Source of the DNA: CBDFHV01 sp965247705
GTDB lineage: Bacteria > Pseudomonadota > Alphaproteobacteria > Rhodospirillales > CAMCUA01
Assembly: GCA_965247705.1 (NCBI GenBank)
Contig: CBDFHV010000086.1
Coordinates: forward strand, 124,001 to 188,000
Direction of reading: 5' to 3'
DNA length: 64,000 bases
Shown: piece after piece, positions 52,641 through 62,146 of the stretch
Position numbering within the stretch: the stretch's first letter is position 1
How the letters are laid out: the number at the start of each line of letters is the position of its first letter
The notes under the pieces: model-generated
Database searches by the model: none
The model's input: the letters and a program-made list of their open reading frames with translations, nothing else
Told to the model about the DNA's origin: nothing
Translations under genes and position numbers: made by a program

Positions 52641-53559
52641 ACCGGCCGACCTCAGCGTCATCGTCCCCGCCTACCGGGCGGCCGAGACTCTGCCGCGCGC
52701 CCTTTTGAGCGTCGCTGCCCAGACCGTGTTGCCCCGCGAAGTAATCGTTGTCGACGACGGTTCAGGCGACGGCACCTTTCAAGTCGCCCGCGCCATGGCG
52801 GACCGGTTGAAAGGCATTTCACTCAACGTCCTGTGGCAAGGTCGGCGTGGCGCCGCGGCGGCCCGCAATCGTGCCCTGGAAGTGGCCCGGGGGGACCTGG
52901 TGGCCTTCCTGGATGCCGACGACGCGTGGCTGCCCGAGAAACTGGCGCGCAGCATCGCCGTTCTGGAACAAACGGGGGCTACCATCGTCGCCCACGACGG
53001 CTGGATCGTCGAAGACGGTCGGCAAACCCTCAATGCCTGCGCCCGGCGGTTCGCCGAGGGGCCGGACCCCCTGGTGACCCTGTATCGAAAAGGCATTATC
53101 GACACCTGCAGCGTCGTTGCCCGGCGGGAGGCGGTCCTGGCCGCCGGCGGCTTCGACGAAACTCTGCCCAACGCCCATGACTTCGAACTGTGGCTGGCCA
53201 TGCTGAGCCAGCCCGGCGCCACGTTCCGCGTCTTCGACGAGCCCCTGGTGCACTATCACGTTCAGCCGGGTGGCATCATGAGCCACACGGACCGAAGACT
53301 CCGTTGCGGGATCGTGATCGCGCGGCGCCATGCGTCGTCCATGGTCGGGCGCCCCGGCGGGCGGCTCGGCAACCTGGCCTATAGGCTGACGGCGATTCAT
53401 CGGGAAGCCTTCGCCGCTCAACTGGGGCGGGGCCGCATGGTTAGCGCCATCGGCGTCGTTTGGTCCTTCCCGTTTCGCCTGCTGGCGGCGCTGACCATGA
53501 CGGGGCAACAGTCGCGGCCACGCCCAGCCTACGTGGCGCCCGAGGCCGCCACCCGGTGA
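52630..53559 (+). CDS. glycosyltransferase family 2
   Basis: A 309-residue GT-A enzyme: LSVIVPAYRAAETLPRALLS, EVIVVDDGSGDGT, and the metal-binding FLDADDAWLPEKL; PNAHDFELWLAML contributes the ED-like acceptor motif. A C-terminal hydrophobic segment (MVSAIGVVWSFPFRLLAAL) may associate with the membrane. It overlaps AsnB by 11 bp and the small membrane protein by 4 bp. Confidence 0.88.
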   Translation: MPLEPADLSVIVPAYRAAETLPRALLSVAAQTVLPREVIVVDDGSGDGTFQVARAMADRLKGISLNVLWQGRRGAAAARNRALEVARGDLVAFLDADDAWLPEKLARSIAVLEQTGATIVAHDGWIVEDGRQTLNACARRFAEGPDPLVTLYRKGIIDTCSVVARREAVLAAGGFDETLPNAHDFELWLAMLSQPGATFRVFDEPLVHYHVQPGGIMSHTDRRLRCGIVIARRHASSMVGRPGGRLGNLAYRLTAIHREAFAAQLGRGRMVSAIGVVWSFPFRLLAALTMTGQQSRPRPAYVAPEAATR

Positions 53560-53675
53560 CCGGCCGCGTCTTGAGCATGGCGTTGTGGGCCTGGGTGGCC
53601 GCGGCTCTTGCCGCCTACCTGCTCCAATTCCGTCCCCTCGTGCCCGCAATCCTGCATGCGCTGGGCCTGGCATGA
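53556..53675 (+). CDS. 39-residue single-span membrane protein
   Basis: A tiny open frame linked at both ends: its GTG overlaps the GT2 stop by 4 bp and its TGA overlaps the next ATG by 4 bp, the junction style of the whole operon, which argues that it is translated. It is MTGRVLS followed by one hydrophobic helix (MALWAWVAAALAAYLLQF) and a short RPLVPAILHALGLA tail. No family recognised. It may stabilise the neighbouring membrane glycosyltransferase. Confidence 0.6.
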   Translation: MTGRVLSMALWAWVAAALAAYLLQFRPLVPAILHALGLA

Positions 53676-55576
53676 TCCCCCTCTTGGTGGTGGTCGTGCA
53701 GGTCGCGGCCTGCATTGGCCTCGGGGCGATGCTACTGCGCGCACTCGGCACCCTGGGCAGACTCCCGCCCCGGGAGCGGCCGGTGTGGAGCTTCGTCCTC
53801 GGCCTCGGCGTCCTCGGTTGGTTGATCTTTCCCCTAGGTCTCGGCGATTGGTTGGGACAGGGAACGCTGCTGGCGCTCCTGCTGGCGGGTTGCGCGGGCT
53901 TGCCCCTGTTGGGCCGCGACGGCTTGCCGGGGCTTGCGGAGCGGCCAAGCGGCTGGACCGCGGTCTTGTTGGCGGCCCTGGCCGTCGCCGTGGCCCTGGA
54001 CCTGATCGAGGCCCTGGCGCCGCCCACGGATGCGGATTCCCTTGCCTATCACTTTACCCTGCCCAAGCGGTTCCTTGCCGCCGGTGGCCTGGTGTTCGAG
54101 CCCCGGGCGGTGGACGGCGCCGTGCCCCTTCTGGTGCAGATGACCTACCTGCCGGCCCTGGCCCTGGGCGGCGAGCGGGCGCTTACCCTGTGGGCGGGGG
54201 TGAGCGGGTGGGGCCTGGGCGCCTTGGTCTACGTCATCGCCCGGCGATACCTGGACAGGCCCTGGTCCCTGGCGGCGACGCTTCTGGTGATGACCGCCCC
54301 GGCGGTGGTCTATGGCGCCGGCTCGGGCCAGGTGGAAACGCGGCTGGCCGCCTTCGCCCTGGCGGCGGTGGTCGCCGCAGGGTTGGCCCTGCGGGACGAA
54401 CGGCTGGACCTGGCGGCCCTGGCCGGCATCGCCGCCGGATTTTACGCCGGGACCAAGTACGTCGGCCTGTTGTTGGTGGCGGTCTGCGGCGTGGCGATGT
54501 TGATGCGCCGGGGCTGGCTGGTGCGCGGCGCCGTGTTCGGCACCGTCGTCCTATTGGCCGGGTTTCAATGGTACTTCTGGAACGGACTCAACAGCGGCGA
54601 TCCCCTGTTTCCGATCCTGTTTCCCTTGTTGGGAGACGGCGGGTACGGGTTGTGGGATGCCGCCCACCATGCCCAGCTCCGGGAAACCTTTTTCCAGGTG
54701 GAACTGCCGTTTCCGCGCAATCCCCTGTGGATGGCGGCCTATCCCTTCATCGCCACCATGGGCGGACCGCCGGTCCTGGAAGCGGGGCGCACGGGCCTGG
54801 GGGCGTGGGGACTGCTGGCGCTGCCGTTCGCCCTCGGGGCGGCATGGCGGTTCCGCAGCCGGCTCGCCGACCACCCGCTCTTCCCCGTGGCGGCGATGGT
54901 GGTCGCCTTTTTCGTGGCCTGGTACCTGAGCGGCTCTTCCCAGCGGGTCCGGCATCTGCTGCCCCTTTATCCGGCCCTGGTGCTGGTGCTCGCCGTGGCG
55001 GCGCGGCGCTGGGCGGCCGAACGCGGCGTCCTGGCGCCCCTGACCGTAGCGGCCACCGCGACCCTGTTGCTCCAGTTGGCGGGGCATGGGCTGTTCACGG
55101 TCTCTCCGGCCCGCTATGTGTTCACCGATGAGAGCCGCGAGTCCTATCTCCATCGAACCGTGCGCGACTACGGCGTGGTCCCTTGGGTCAACAGCCACCT
55201 GTCACCGGCTTCCACCCGACTGGCCGTGGACCGGCGGCAGCTCCTCTATTTCCTCGATGTGCCCACCTACCTGATGCATCACACCCACGAGGCCCTGGTG
55301 GACGACCGGCCCGGCAGCCGAGACGCGGGTCGCTTCCTGGCCCAGCTTCGGCGTCTCGGCGTGACCCACCTGCTGACCAACGACCTGCCAGTGGGCGTGT
55401 CGCCCTACACCTCCGGTCTCGGCTACTTGTCCCAGGCCCTGGTGGAGGCGGGTTGCGCCCGATCGGTGTATGCGGTGAGCGGACAACGGCGCGCGTCACG
55501 GACCCTTCCCAACCCCGACCTGCCCGTCCGCACCGACCGGGTGCTGGAACTGGTTCCCGGAGACTGCCGGCCGTGA
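53672..55576 (+). CDS. polytopic membrane glycosyltransferase, GT39/GT-C-like
   Basis: A 634-residue protein with ten or more membrane segments and a soluble C-terminal domain of about 150 residues. After the third segment the loop EALAPPTDADSLAYHFTLPKRFL carries the acidic residues expected of a GT-C catalytic loop (Asp-Ala-Asp), and GFYAGTKYVGLLL is a common internal helix. It probably uses a polyprenyl-phosphate sugar made by the GT2 encoded next at 55573. ATG 53672 overlaps the small protein. Confidence 0.75.
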   Translation: MIPLLVVVVQVAACIGLGAMLLRALGTLGRLPPRERPVWSFVLGLGVLGWLIFPLGLGDWLGQGTLLALLLAGCAGLPLLGRDGLPGLAERPSGWTAVLLAALAVAVALDLIEALAPPTDADSLAYHFTLPKRFLAAGGLVFEPRAVDGAVPLLVQMTYLPALALGGERALTLWAGVSGWGLGALVYVIARRYLDRPWSLAATLLVMTAPAVVYGAGSGQVETRLAAFALAAVVAAGLALRDERLDLAALAGIAAGFYAGTKYVGLLLVAVCGVAMLMRRGWLVRGAVFGTVVLLAGFQWYFWNGLNSGDPLFPILFPLLGDGGYGLWDAAHHAQLRETFFQVELPFPRNPLWMAAYPFIATMGGPPVLEAGRTGLGAWGLLALPFALGAAWRFRSRLADHPLFPVAAMVVAFFVAWYLSGSSQRVRHLLPLYPALVLVLAVAARRWAAERGVLAPLTVAATATLLLQLAGHGLFTVSPARYVFTDESRESYLHRTVRDYGVVPWVNSHLSPASTRLAVDRRQLLYFLDVPTYLMHHTHEALVDDRPGSRDAGRFLAQLRRLGVTHLLTNDLPVGVSPYTSGLGYLSQALVEAGCARSVYAVSGQRRASRTLPNPDLPVRTDRVLELVPGDCRP

Positions 55577-56277
55577 AGCTGTCGGTGGTGGTGCCTTGCT
55601 ACAACGAAGCGGCAACGGTCGAGGCCGCCCTGGAACGCATCCTGCAAGCCGATACCCTGGGCCTGGCGCTGGAAGTTCTGGTGGTCGACGACGGGTCGCG
55701 GGACGGCTCCGCCGATCTGGTACGGGCCATGGCCGAGGGCGAGCCGCGGCTGCGGCTGGTCCGCCACGAGGCGAACCGGGGTAAGGGCGCGGCGCTCAGG
55801 TCCGGCTTTGCCCAAGCCGGCGGCGACATCGTCCTGATCCAGGACGCCGACCTGGAGTACGACCCCGCGGAATATCCGCGGCTGCTGGAACCCATCGTCG
55901 CCGGGCGTGCCGACGTGGTCTACGGGTCCCGGTTCAAGGGCGGCGAAAGCACCCGCGTTCTCTACTACTGGCACAGCGTCGCCAACAAGGGGCTGACCAT
56001 GCTGTCCAACATGTTGACCAACATCAACCTCACGGACATGGAGTGCTGCTACAAGGTGATGCGCCGCGACGTGGTCGAGCGCCTGGATTTGCGCGAGCAG
56101 CGATTCGGCGTCGAGCCGGAGATCACCGCCCGCATCGGCCGCCTCAGGCCCCGGCCGCGCTTTTACGAGGTGGGCGTGTCCTACGCCGGGCGCACCTACG
56201 AAGACGGCAAGAAGATCACTTGGAAAGACGGCCTGTGGGCGGTCTGGTGCATCTTCCGCTACAACCTCTTTCCCTGA
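55573..56277 (+). CDS. polyprenyl-phosphate glycosyltransferase (DPM1-type GT2)
   Basis: A 234-residue family 2 enzyme: LSVVVPCYNEAATVEAAL, LVVDDGSRDGS, IQDADLEYDPAEYP (DxD) and YGSRFKGG, then ITARIGRLRPRFYEVGVSYAGRTYEDGKKI-type basic end. The compact soluble form lacking C-terminal spans matches dolichol/undecaprenyl-phosphate sugar synthases that charge the lipid carrier for a GT-C partner, here the gene immediately upstream (4-bp overlap). Confidence 0.87.
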   Translation: MKLSVVVPCYNEAATVEAALERILQADTLGLALEVLVVDDGSRDGSADLVRAMAEGEPRLRLVRHEANRGKGAALRSGFAQAGGDIVLIQDADLEYDPAEYPRLLEPIVAGRADVVYGSRFKGGESTRVLYYWHSVANKGLTMLSNMLTNINLTDMECCYKVMRRDVVERLDLREQRFGVEPEITARIGRLRPRPRFYEVGVSYAGRTYEDGKKITWKDGLWAVWCIFRYNLFP

Positions 56278-56311
56278 AGTCGAACACCGCCGAGAAAGGG
56301 CGCCATTCCCC

Positions 56312-58162
56312 GTGTGCGGCATTGCCGGTTCCACCCGGCCCGACGAAGCCGCCTTGGCGGCCATGGGCGCTGCCTTGCGCCACAGGGGCCCCGACGGTCA
56401 TGGCCTGTGGCGCGATGAGGACGGTGGCATGGGCTTCGCCCACACCCGCCTCGCCATCCTCGACCTGGGCCCCGCCGCCGCCCAGCCCATGGTTTCCACC
56501 TGCGGCCGCTATGTCCTCGCCTATAATGGCGAGATCTACAACTACCGGGACCTGCGGGCCGATCTGGAGGCGGCGGGCGTGCGGGTCCGCTCCACCGGCG
56601 ATACGGAAGTCCTGCTGGCGCTGCTGGTCCGCGACGGGGAAGCCGCCCTCGAACGGCTGGTCGGCATGTTCGCCTTCGCCCTCTGGGACCGGCACCGGCA
56701 AAGCCTCCTTCTGGTCCGCGACCGGCTGGGGATCAAGCCCCTGGTCCATGCGCCCCTGGACGGCGGCCATCTCGCCTTCGCTTCCGAGATCGGGGCGCTG
56801 GCGTGCCACCCAGGTGTCGACCTGGGGGTGGACGCGGAAGCCGTGTCGGCGTTCCTGGCCTGCCTTTACGTGCCGGCGCCCCGAACCATCCACCGGGGCA
56901 TCCGCAAGCTGCCGCCGGGCCATCTGCTGCGCTGGCGGAGGGGGCGGACGACGATCGAACGCTGGTGGGCGCCACGGGTTCGGGGCGAGCGGGCGGTTGC
57001 GCTCGACGAGGCGGTGGAGGAAGTGCTGCCGCTCCTCCGCCAGTCCGTGGCCGGGCGCATGATCGCCGACGTGCCGGTCGGCTGTTTCCTGTCGGGCGGC
57101 GTCGACAGCTCGGTGGTCGCCGCCCTGATGGGCGAGGAATCCCGGCGGGCCAACGGGCCACCGGTGCGCACATTCACCATGACCTTCGACGAGCCCACCC
57201 ACGACGAACGGGTCGCCGCCCGGCGGGTGGCGACGCACCTGGGCACCGACCATACGGAGCTTGCCGCCTCGCCGCGGCTGGCCGGGCTGCTGGAAGACCA
57301 CTTGCAATCCTTCGGCGAGCCGTTCGGCAACCCCACCGCGCTGCTGATCCACGATCTGGCACGCAAGGCCCGGGAGCACGTGACCGTGGCCCTGGTCGGC
57401 GACGGCGGCGACGAGGTTTTCGCCGGCTATCCTCGCTACCGGGGCGGCCTGCTGGCGGCCCGCTATCGCCGCCTTCCCGGCTGGTTGCGCCGCGGCGCCA
57501 TCGAGCCGGTGGCGCGGCTGATCCCCGATGGGGTCGGCGGGCCTTCCCGGCGGCGCCTGCGCCAGTTCCTGGAGGGTGCCTCGGCGCCGGCGGCCGAGGC
57601 CTATGCCCGATGGGTGGAATATTTCTCGCCCGAGGAACGCCAGGACCTGCTGGGGGGCGCCTTGCCCGGCCGGCCGATCGCCGATCTCTACGCCGAGGCC
57701 CCCTCGGACCACCCCCTGGACGCCATGCAGCAGACGGATCTGTTGTCGTTCCTGCCGGGAAACCTGCTCGCCTACGGGGACGCCATGAGCATGCGGCACA
57801 GCCTGGAACTGCGCCTGCCCTTGATCGATCACCGGGTGGTCGAGGCGATATCGCGCCTGTCGCCGGGGTTGCGGGCCGGCCATGGCCTCAAGACCCTGCT
57901 CCGCGCCGTCGCCCGGCGCCTGCTGCCGGCAAATCTGGTGACCGGACCCAAGCGGGGCTTCAATCCACCCATGGCCCACTGGCTGCGCGGCGATCTGGCG
58001 CCCCTGGTCGCCGACCGGCTGACGCCGGCGGGTCTGAACGGGATCGGCCTCTCGTGGGGTCCCGTGAAAACATTGATCGACCAGCACCGCCGCGGATTTC
58101 GCGACCACGGGCTGAAAATCTGGGCGCTGCTGGTGCTGGTCACCTGGCACGGGACCCTGTGA
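56312..58162 (+). CDS. asparagine-synthase-type glutamine amidotransferase (2)
   Basis: A 616-residue AsnB homologue, paralogous to 50739-52640. Cys2 in MCGIAGS, NGEIYNYRDLRADL, DTEVLLALL, PP-loop LSGGVDSSVV near residue 261, and VGDGGDEVFAGYPRY. GTG start at 56312 after GAGAAAGG. It is followed by a heparinase-like gene with a 4-bp overlap, so gene order here (AsnB then heparinase) is the reverse of the first pair. Likely amidates another uronic acid. Confidence 0.87.
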   Translation: MCGIAGSTRPDEAALAAMGAALRHRGPDGHGLWRDEDGGMGFAHTRLAILDLGPAAAQPMVSTCGRYVLAYNGEIYNYRDLRADLEAAGVRVRSTGDTEVLLALLVRDGEAALERLVGMFAFALWDRHRQSLLLVRDRLGIKPLVHAPLDGGHLAFASEIGALACHPGVDLGVDAEAVSAFLACLYVPAPRTIHRGIRKLPPGHLLRWRRGRTTIERWWAPRVRGERAVALDEAVEEVLPLLRQSVAGRMIADVPVGCFLSGGVDSSVVAALMGEESRRANGPPVRTFTMTFDEPTHDERVAARRVATHLGTDHTELAASPRLAGLLEDHLQSFGEPFGNPTALLIHDLARKAREHVTVALVGDGGDEVFAGYPRYRGGLLAARYRRLPGWLRRGAIEPVARLIPDGVGGPSRRRLRQFLEGASAPAAEAYARWVEYFSPEERQDLLGGALPGRPIADLYAEAPSDHPLDAMQQTDLLSFLPGNLLAYGDAMSMRHSLELRLPLIDHRVVEAISRLSPGLRAGHGLKTLLRAVARRLLPANLVTGPKRGFNPPMAHWLRGDLAPLVADRLTPAGLNGIGLSWGPVKTLIDQHRRGFRDHGLKIWALLVLVTWHGTL

Positions 58163-59838
58163 GCCCCGGCCCCACGCTGCGCACCCTGGCCTACCTGCGG
58201 CCCGGGCAGGTGGTCTGGCGCCTGTGGCGCCGGCTGCAGGCGCCCCTGTTCCGCACCGGGGCTTATGGCCGCTGGGGATTGCCCGACGCCGATTTTCCGG
58301 CGCCCATGGCCCTTGACCGCCCCCTCTGGCCGGGCGACGCGGAGACGGGGCGCCGCATCCTGGGCGGTGTCCTGCCCCTGCTGGGGCACGATCACCCCCT
58401 GACGCCAACCGTGGACTGGGTGCTGGCCGATCAGCCCCTGCTGCGGCGGTTCACCCTCCACTACTTCGAGTGGCTGGATCACCTGGCGGCAGTGGCAACG
58501 CCGGACGCCGCCACCCGGGCCCGCGGTCTGATCGCCGACTGGCTATCCCACCACCATCGCCCCGATGCCATTGCCTGGCACCCCTACCCCCTGTCCTTGC
58601 GGCAGGTGGCGTGGCTACGGCACGGGGCGTTCCTTGGCGACGGCGCGGCGGACGACTTTCGCGGCCACTTTTCCCGGGCGCTTCACCGCCAGGCCAGGCA
58701 CCTGACCCGGGTCCTGGAGTGGGACGTGGGCGGCAATCACCTGATCAAGAACCTGAAGGCGCTGGTCTTCACCGGGCGATGCCTAAGCGGTTGGCAAGAC
58801 GCGGGGGAGAGGGCCCTGGAGTTGCTGGAAACGGCGGTGGACCGTCAAGTCCTCGCCGACGGCTTTCACTATGAGCGGTCTCCCAGCTACCACCTGCAGG
58901 TTCTCCGCGACCTGTCCGAGGTGGCCGATTTGCTGGGGGACGAAGCGCCGGACTGGCTGAAAGACGCGGGCTCCCGCATGGAGTTGGCCCTCCCGGTGGT
59001 GCGCCACGGGGACGGGGGCCTGGCCCTGTTCAACGACGGGGACGTGGGCGACGGGGCTTCGCTGGCCCCCGCGGAACATCGAGGAACACAGGCCGCCCCG
59101 GGACCGGCATCCCTGCCGGCGGCGGGCTACTGGCGGCTGGATTCGGGAGACACCCACGTGATCCTGGACGCCGGTCGCTGCTGTCCCGACGACTTGCCGG
59201 CCCATGCCCACGGGGACGCGCTGGCCTTCGAGATGTCGGTGGGCGACCAGCGCCTGGTAGTCAACTGCGGCACCTACGCCTACCAGGACCCGACCTGGCG
59301 CAACCGCTTGCGGGGAACCGCCTGCCACAGCACCGCCGCCGTCGACGACATGGACAGCGCCGAAGTCCATGGGACCTTTCGTCTCGGCCGCCGGCCCCGG
59401 GACGTGGGCGCGACGTTTTCCCGGGAGAAGGGCAAACAGGTCGTTGCCGCCCACCACGACGGCTATCGGCATCTGGGCTGGCGTCACGAACGACGCCTGA
59501 CCCTGGAGGCGGGCGGCACGGTGCTTGCCGGCGTCGACACCATGGTGCCGGTTCGGGCGCGCCCCCGGGGACAGCGGCTGCGGGTCCGATTTCATCTCCA
59601 TCCAGACGTGTCCGTGACCGTTGACGGCGCCGCGGCGCGTCTTCAATTGTCGGAAAGCACTTGGCGGCTGGAAACTCCGGACACCGGAGCGCGCCTCGAG
59701 CCAAGCGCCTACGCCCCCCGCTTCTACGAGATGAGGGATACCAACCAGGTGGTGCTGGAGCGGCCCCTGTCACGGGCGTCCACCACCCTCCGCTGGCGAT
59801 TGCGGCGGCTCTCCCCTCTTGCCGAACGGAGTCCATAA
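58159..59838 (+). CDS. heparinase II/III-family protein (2)
   Basis: A 559-residue protein starting [22 protein letters not shown], the standard N-terminus of heparinase-like proteins in exopolysaccharide loci. The toroid carries [16 protein letters not shown] and [15 protein letters not shown]; the C-terminal sandwich has [15 protein letters not shown], the His-rich motif of the family. No signal peptide. Longer than, and only distantly similar to, the first copy at 49023. GTG start at 58159. Confidence 0.85.
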   Translation: MSPGPTLRTLAYLRPGQVVWRLWRRLQAPLFRTGAYGRWGLPDADFPAPMALDRPLWPGDAETGRRILGGVLPLLGHDHPLTPTVDWVLADQPLLRRFTLHYFEWLDHLAAVATPDAATRARGLIADWLSHHHRPDAIAWHPYPLSLRQVAWLRHGAFLGDGAADDFRGHFSRALHRQARHLTRVLEWDVGGNHLIKNLKALVFTGRCLSGWQDAGERALELLETAVDRQVLADGFHYERSPSYHLQVLRDLSEVADLLGDEAPDWLKDAGSRMELALPVVRHGDGGLALFNDGDVGDGASLAPAEHRGTQAAPGPASLPAAGYWRLDSGDTHVILDAGRCCPDDLPAHAHGDALAFEMSVGDQRLVVNCGTYAYQDPTWRNRLRGTACHSTAAVDDMDSAEVHGTFRLGRRPRDVGATFSREKGKQVVAAHHDGYRHLGWRHERRLTLEAGGTVLAGVDTMVPVRARPRGQRLRVRFHLHPDVSVTVDGAAARLQLSESTWRLETPDTGARLEPSAYAPRFYEMRDTNQVVLERPLSRASTTLRWRLRRLSPLAERSP

Positions 59839-59845
59839 CCGGGGC

Positions 59846-60871
59846 ATGAACGCCGCCGTCGCCTTGCTGTTGTTCGCCGCCCCGGCCATCGCATCGGCGG
59901 TCGGGACGGGCCTCGTGCTGCGCGTCCTGCGGCGCAACGCCGTCCTCGACCATCCCAACAGGCGCTCGGGCCATCAGGTCCCCACCCCCCGGGGTGGCGG
60001 CCTCGCGGTAACGGGGGTGGTGGTGACGGCGTGGGCGGCGGTGGCCATCGCCTTCGACGATCGGGGCGCCGGGGCCCTGGCGGCGCCCGTGGTTGTGGGG
60101 GCCCTGGCCCTCGCCGCGGTGAGCTGGGTCGACGACCTGAATCACGTGGCGCCCGGGTGGCGGCTGATGGCCCAAGGAATCGCCGTGGCCGGAATCCTGT
60201 GGGCGACGCCCGGCGAGGCGCTCTATTTCGGCGGCATGCTGCCCGCCGGCCTCGACGTCATTGCCGCCGGCCTGCTGTGGCTTTGGTTCGTCAACCTGTT
60301 CAACTTCATGGACGGCATGGACGGCTTGAGCGGCCTGGAGGCCTGCGTCGTCGGCCTGGGCGTGGCCATGGTGGCCTGGATCGCCGGGCCGAACGCGCCC
60401 CTGGAGGCCTGGGGATTGGCCCTGGCCGGCGCCGCCTGCGGCTTCTTGTGGTGGAACCGGCCGCCGGCTCGCATCTTCCTGGGCGACGTGGGCAGCGTTC
60501 CCCTGGGGTTCCTCCTCGGCTGGTTGCTGTTGCGCCTCGCCGCCGAGGGCCAAATGGTAGCCGCCCTCATCCTGCCCCTTTACTACATCGCCGACGCCAC
60601 TTGGACCATGGTCCGACGGGCTGTTGCCGGCAAGGTCCTGTGGCAGGCCCACAGGGGGCACTTCTACCAGCGGGCCGTGGACCGGGGCGTCCGGGTGGGC
60701 ACCGTGCTGGTAGCGGTGCTGGCGATCGATCTCGCCCTCGGCGGCCTGGCGGCGGCGGCGGCGTGGGGATGGCCAGGGGCCGCCTTGGCGGTGGCCGGCG
60801 GGGCGGTCCTGCTGCTGCTCCATCTTCTGGCCAGCGGATTGGGATCGAGGGGCGGCGGCGCCCGGCCATGA
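59846..60871 (+). CDS. polyprenyl-phosphate N-acetylhexosamine-1-phosphate transferase (WecA/WbpL/MraY family)
   Basis: A 341-residue membrane enzyme with about ten spans that starts lipid-linked glycan assembly. The family motifs are the first-loop [20 protein letters not shown], the Asp pair [50 protein letters not shown], and the late HRGHFYQ. WbpL-like members prime with QuiNAc-1-P or FucNAc-1-P, fitting the neighbours. ATG 59846 is chosen over 59819, which would overlap the heparinase gene. Confidence 0.9.
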   Translation: MNAAVALLLFAAPAIASAVGTGLVLRVLRRNAVLDHPNRRSGHQVPTPRGGGLAVTGVVVTAWAAVAIAFDDRGAGALAAPVVVGALALAAVSWVDDLNHVAPGWRLMAQGIAVAGILWATPGEALYFGGMLPAGLDVIAAGLLWLWFVNLFNFMDGMDGLSGLEACVVGLGVAMVAWIAGPNAPLEAWGLALAGAACGFLWWNRPPARIFLGDVGSVPLGFLLGWLLLRLAAEGQMVAALILPLYYIADATWTMVRRAVAGKVLWQAHRGHFYQRAVDRGVRVGTVLVAVLAIDLALGGLAAAAAWGWPGAALAVAGGAVLLLLHLLASGLGSRGGGARP

Positions 60872-62124
60872 ATATCCTGTTCCTCAGCGAGAACTTTCCG
60901 CCCGAGACCAACGCCGCGGCCACCCGGGTGTTCGAGCGGGCCTGCTATTGGACCCAATGGGGCCACCAGGTGACCGTCATCACCTGCGCCCCCAACTTTC
61001 CCCAGGGCCGGCTGTTTCCCGGCTATCGCAACCGCTGGCACCAGGTGGAGGCCATGGAGGGTATCCGCGTGGTCCGGGTGAAGACGTTCATCAGCGCCAA
61101 CAATGGAGTCCTGCTGCGGACATTGGATTTCCTCAGCTTCATGGTCTCCGGGTTCGCCGCCGGGCTGTTCGAACGCCGGCCCGATGTGGTGGTCGCCACT
61201 TCGCCGCAGTTTTTCGCCGCCGTGGCCGGCTGGGCCGTGGGCGCGTCCCGCGGGGTTCCCTTCGTCTTTGAACTGGGCGACCTGTGGCCGGCGTCCATCG
61301 CCGCCGTCGGCGCCATTCGCCACAACCTGTTCTTGCGCTGGATGGAGAAGCTGGAACTCTACCTCTACCGCCGCGCCGCTTGCGTGGTCGCCCTGACCGG
61401 GTCGTTCAAGGAGAACCTGGTGGCGCGGGGCGTGCCCGAGGACAAGGTGGCCGTAGTAGTCAACGGCGTCGACACGTTCCGCTATGCGCCGCGGCCGCGA
61501 GACCAGGCGCTGGCCGAGACCTGGGACCTGAAGGACACGTTCAATGTCGGCTATATCGGCACCCATGGCATGGCCCACGGCCTGCGCAACGTCCTCGATA
61601 CCGCCGAGGGGCTGCGCGACCAGGAGGACGTACGTTTTCTTCTCGTGGGCTCCGGCGCCGAACGGGCGGCCCTGATGACCGAGGCCCACGACCGGCGCCT
61701 CGACAATGTGATTTTCATTCCTCCCCAACCCAAAGAGGCCGTACCCCGGGCCTGGAGCCTGTGCGACGTGGCGCTGGTGCACCTGAAGGACTGCCCCGTC
61801 TTCGCCGGCGTGATCCCGTCGAAAATGTTCGAGGCCATGGGCATGGGCCTGCCCCTTCTTCTGGCCGCGCCCCACGGCGAGGCCGCCCGCATCGTGGAAG
61901 CGGACGGGGCCGGCCTGGTGGTGGCGGCCGAGGATCCGGACGCCCTGGCCGGCGCGGTGATGAGGCTCAAGACCCAGCCCGAGCTGCGAGCCCGCCTCGC
62001 CGCCGCCAGCCGGGCCGCCGCGCCCTCCCACACCCGTGAACGCCAGGCCGACCGGATGATCCGGGTACTGGAGCAGGCGGCGGCGGGCGCCGGGGACCGG
62101 GTGGGCGCGCTGGCGCTTCAATGA
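60868..62124 (+). CDS. glycosyltransferase family 4 (WbuB-like)
   Basis: A 418-residue GT-B enzyme. [21 protein letters not shown] at the N-terminus and [11 protein letters not shown] are typical of the WbuB/FnlC-associated GT4 group; the donor half has [34 protein letters not shown] and the EX7E-like region in [17 protein letters not shown]. It probably adds the second sugar to the lipid-linked primer. Overlaps the initiating transferase by 4 bp. Confidence 0.88.
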   Translation: MNILFLSENFPPETNAAATRVFERACYWTQWGHQVTVITCAPNFPQGRLFPGYRNRWHQVEAMEGIRVVRVKTFISANNGVLLRTLDFLSFMVSGFAAGLFERRPDVVVATSPQFFAAVAGWAVGASRGVPFVFELGDLWPASIAAVGAIRHNLFLRWMEKLELYLYRRAACVVALTGSFKENLVARGVPEDKVAVVVNGVDTFRYAPRPRDQALAETWDLKDTFNVGYIGTHGMAHGLRNVLDTAEGLRDQEDVRFLLVGSGAERAALMTEAHDRRLDNVIFIPPQPKEAVPRAWSLCDVALVHLKDCPVFAGVIPSKMFEAMGMGLPLLLAAPHGEAARIVEADGAGLVVAAEDPDALAGAVMRLKTQPELRARLAAASRAAAPSHTRERQADRMIRVLEQAAAGAGDRVGALALQ

Positions 62125-62146
62125 CCTCGTGGTCTGACCGAGACAG

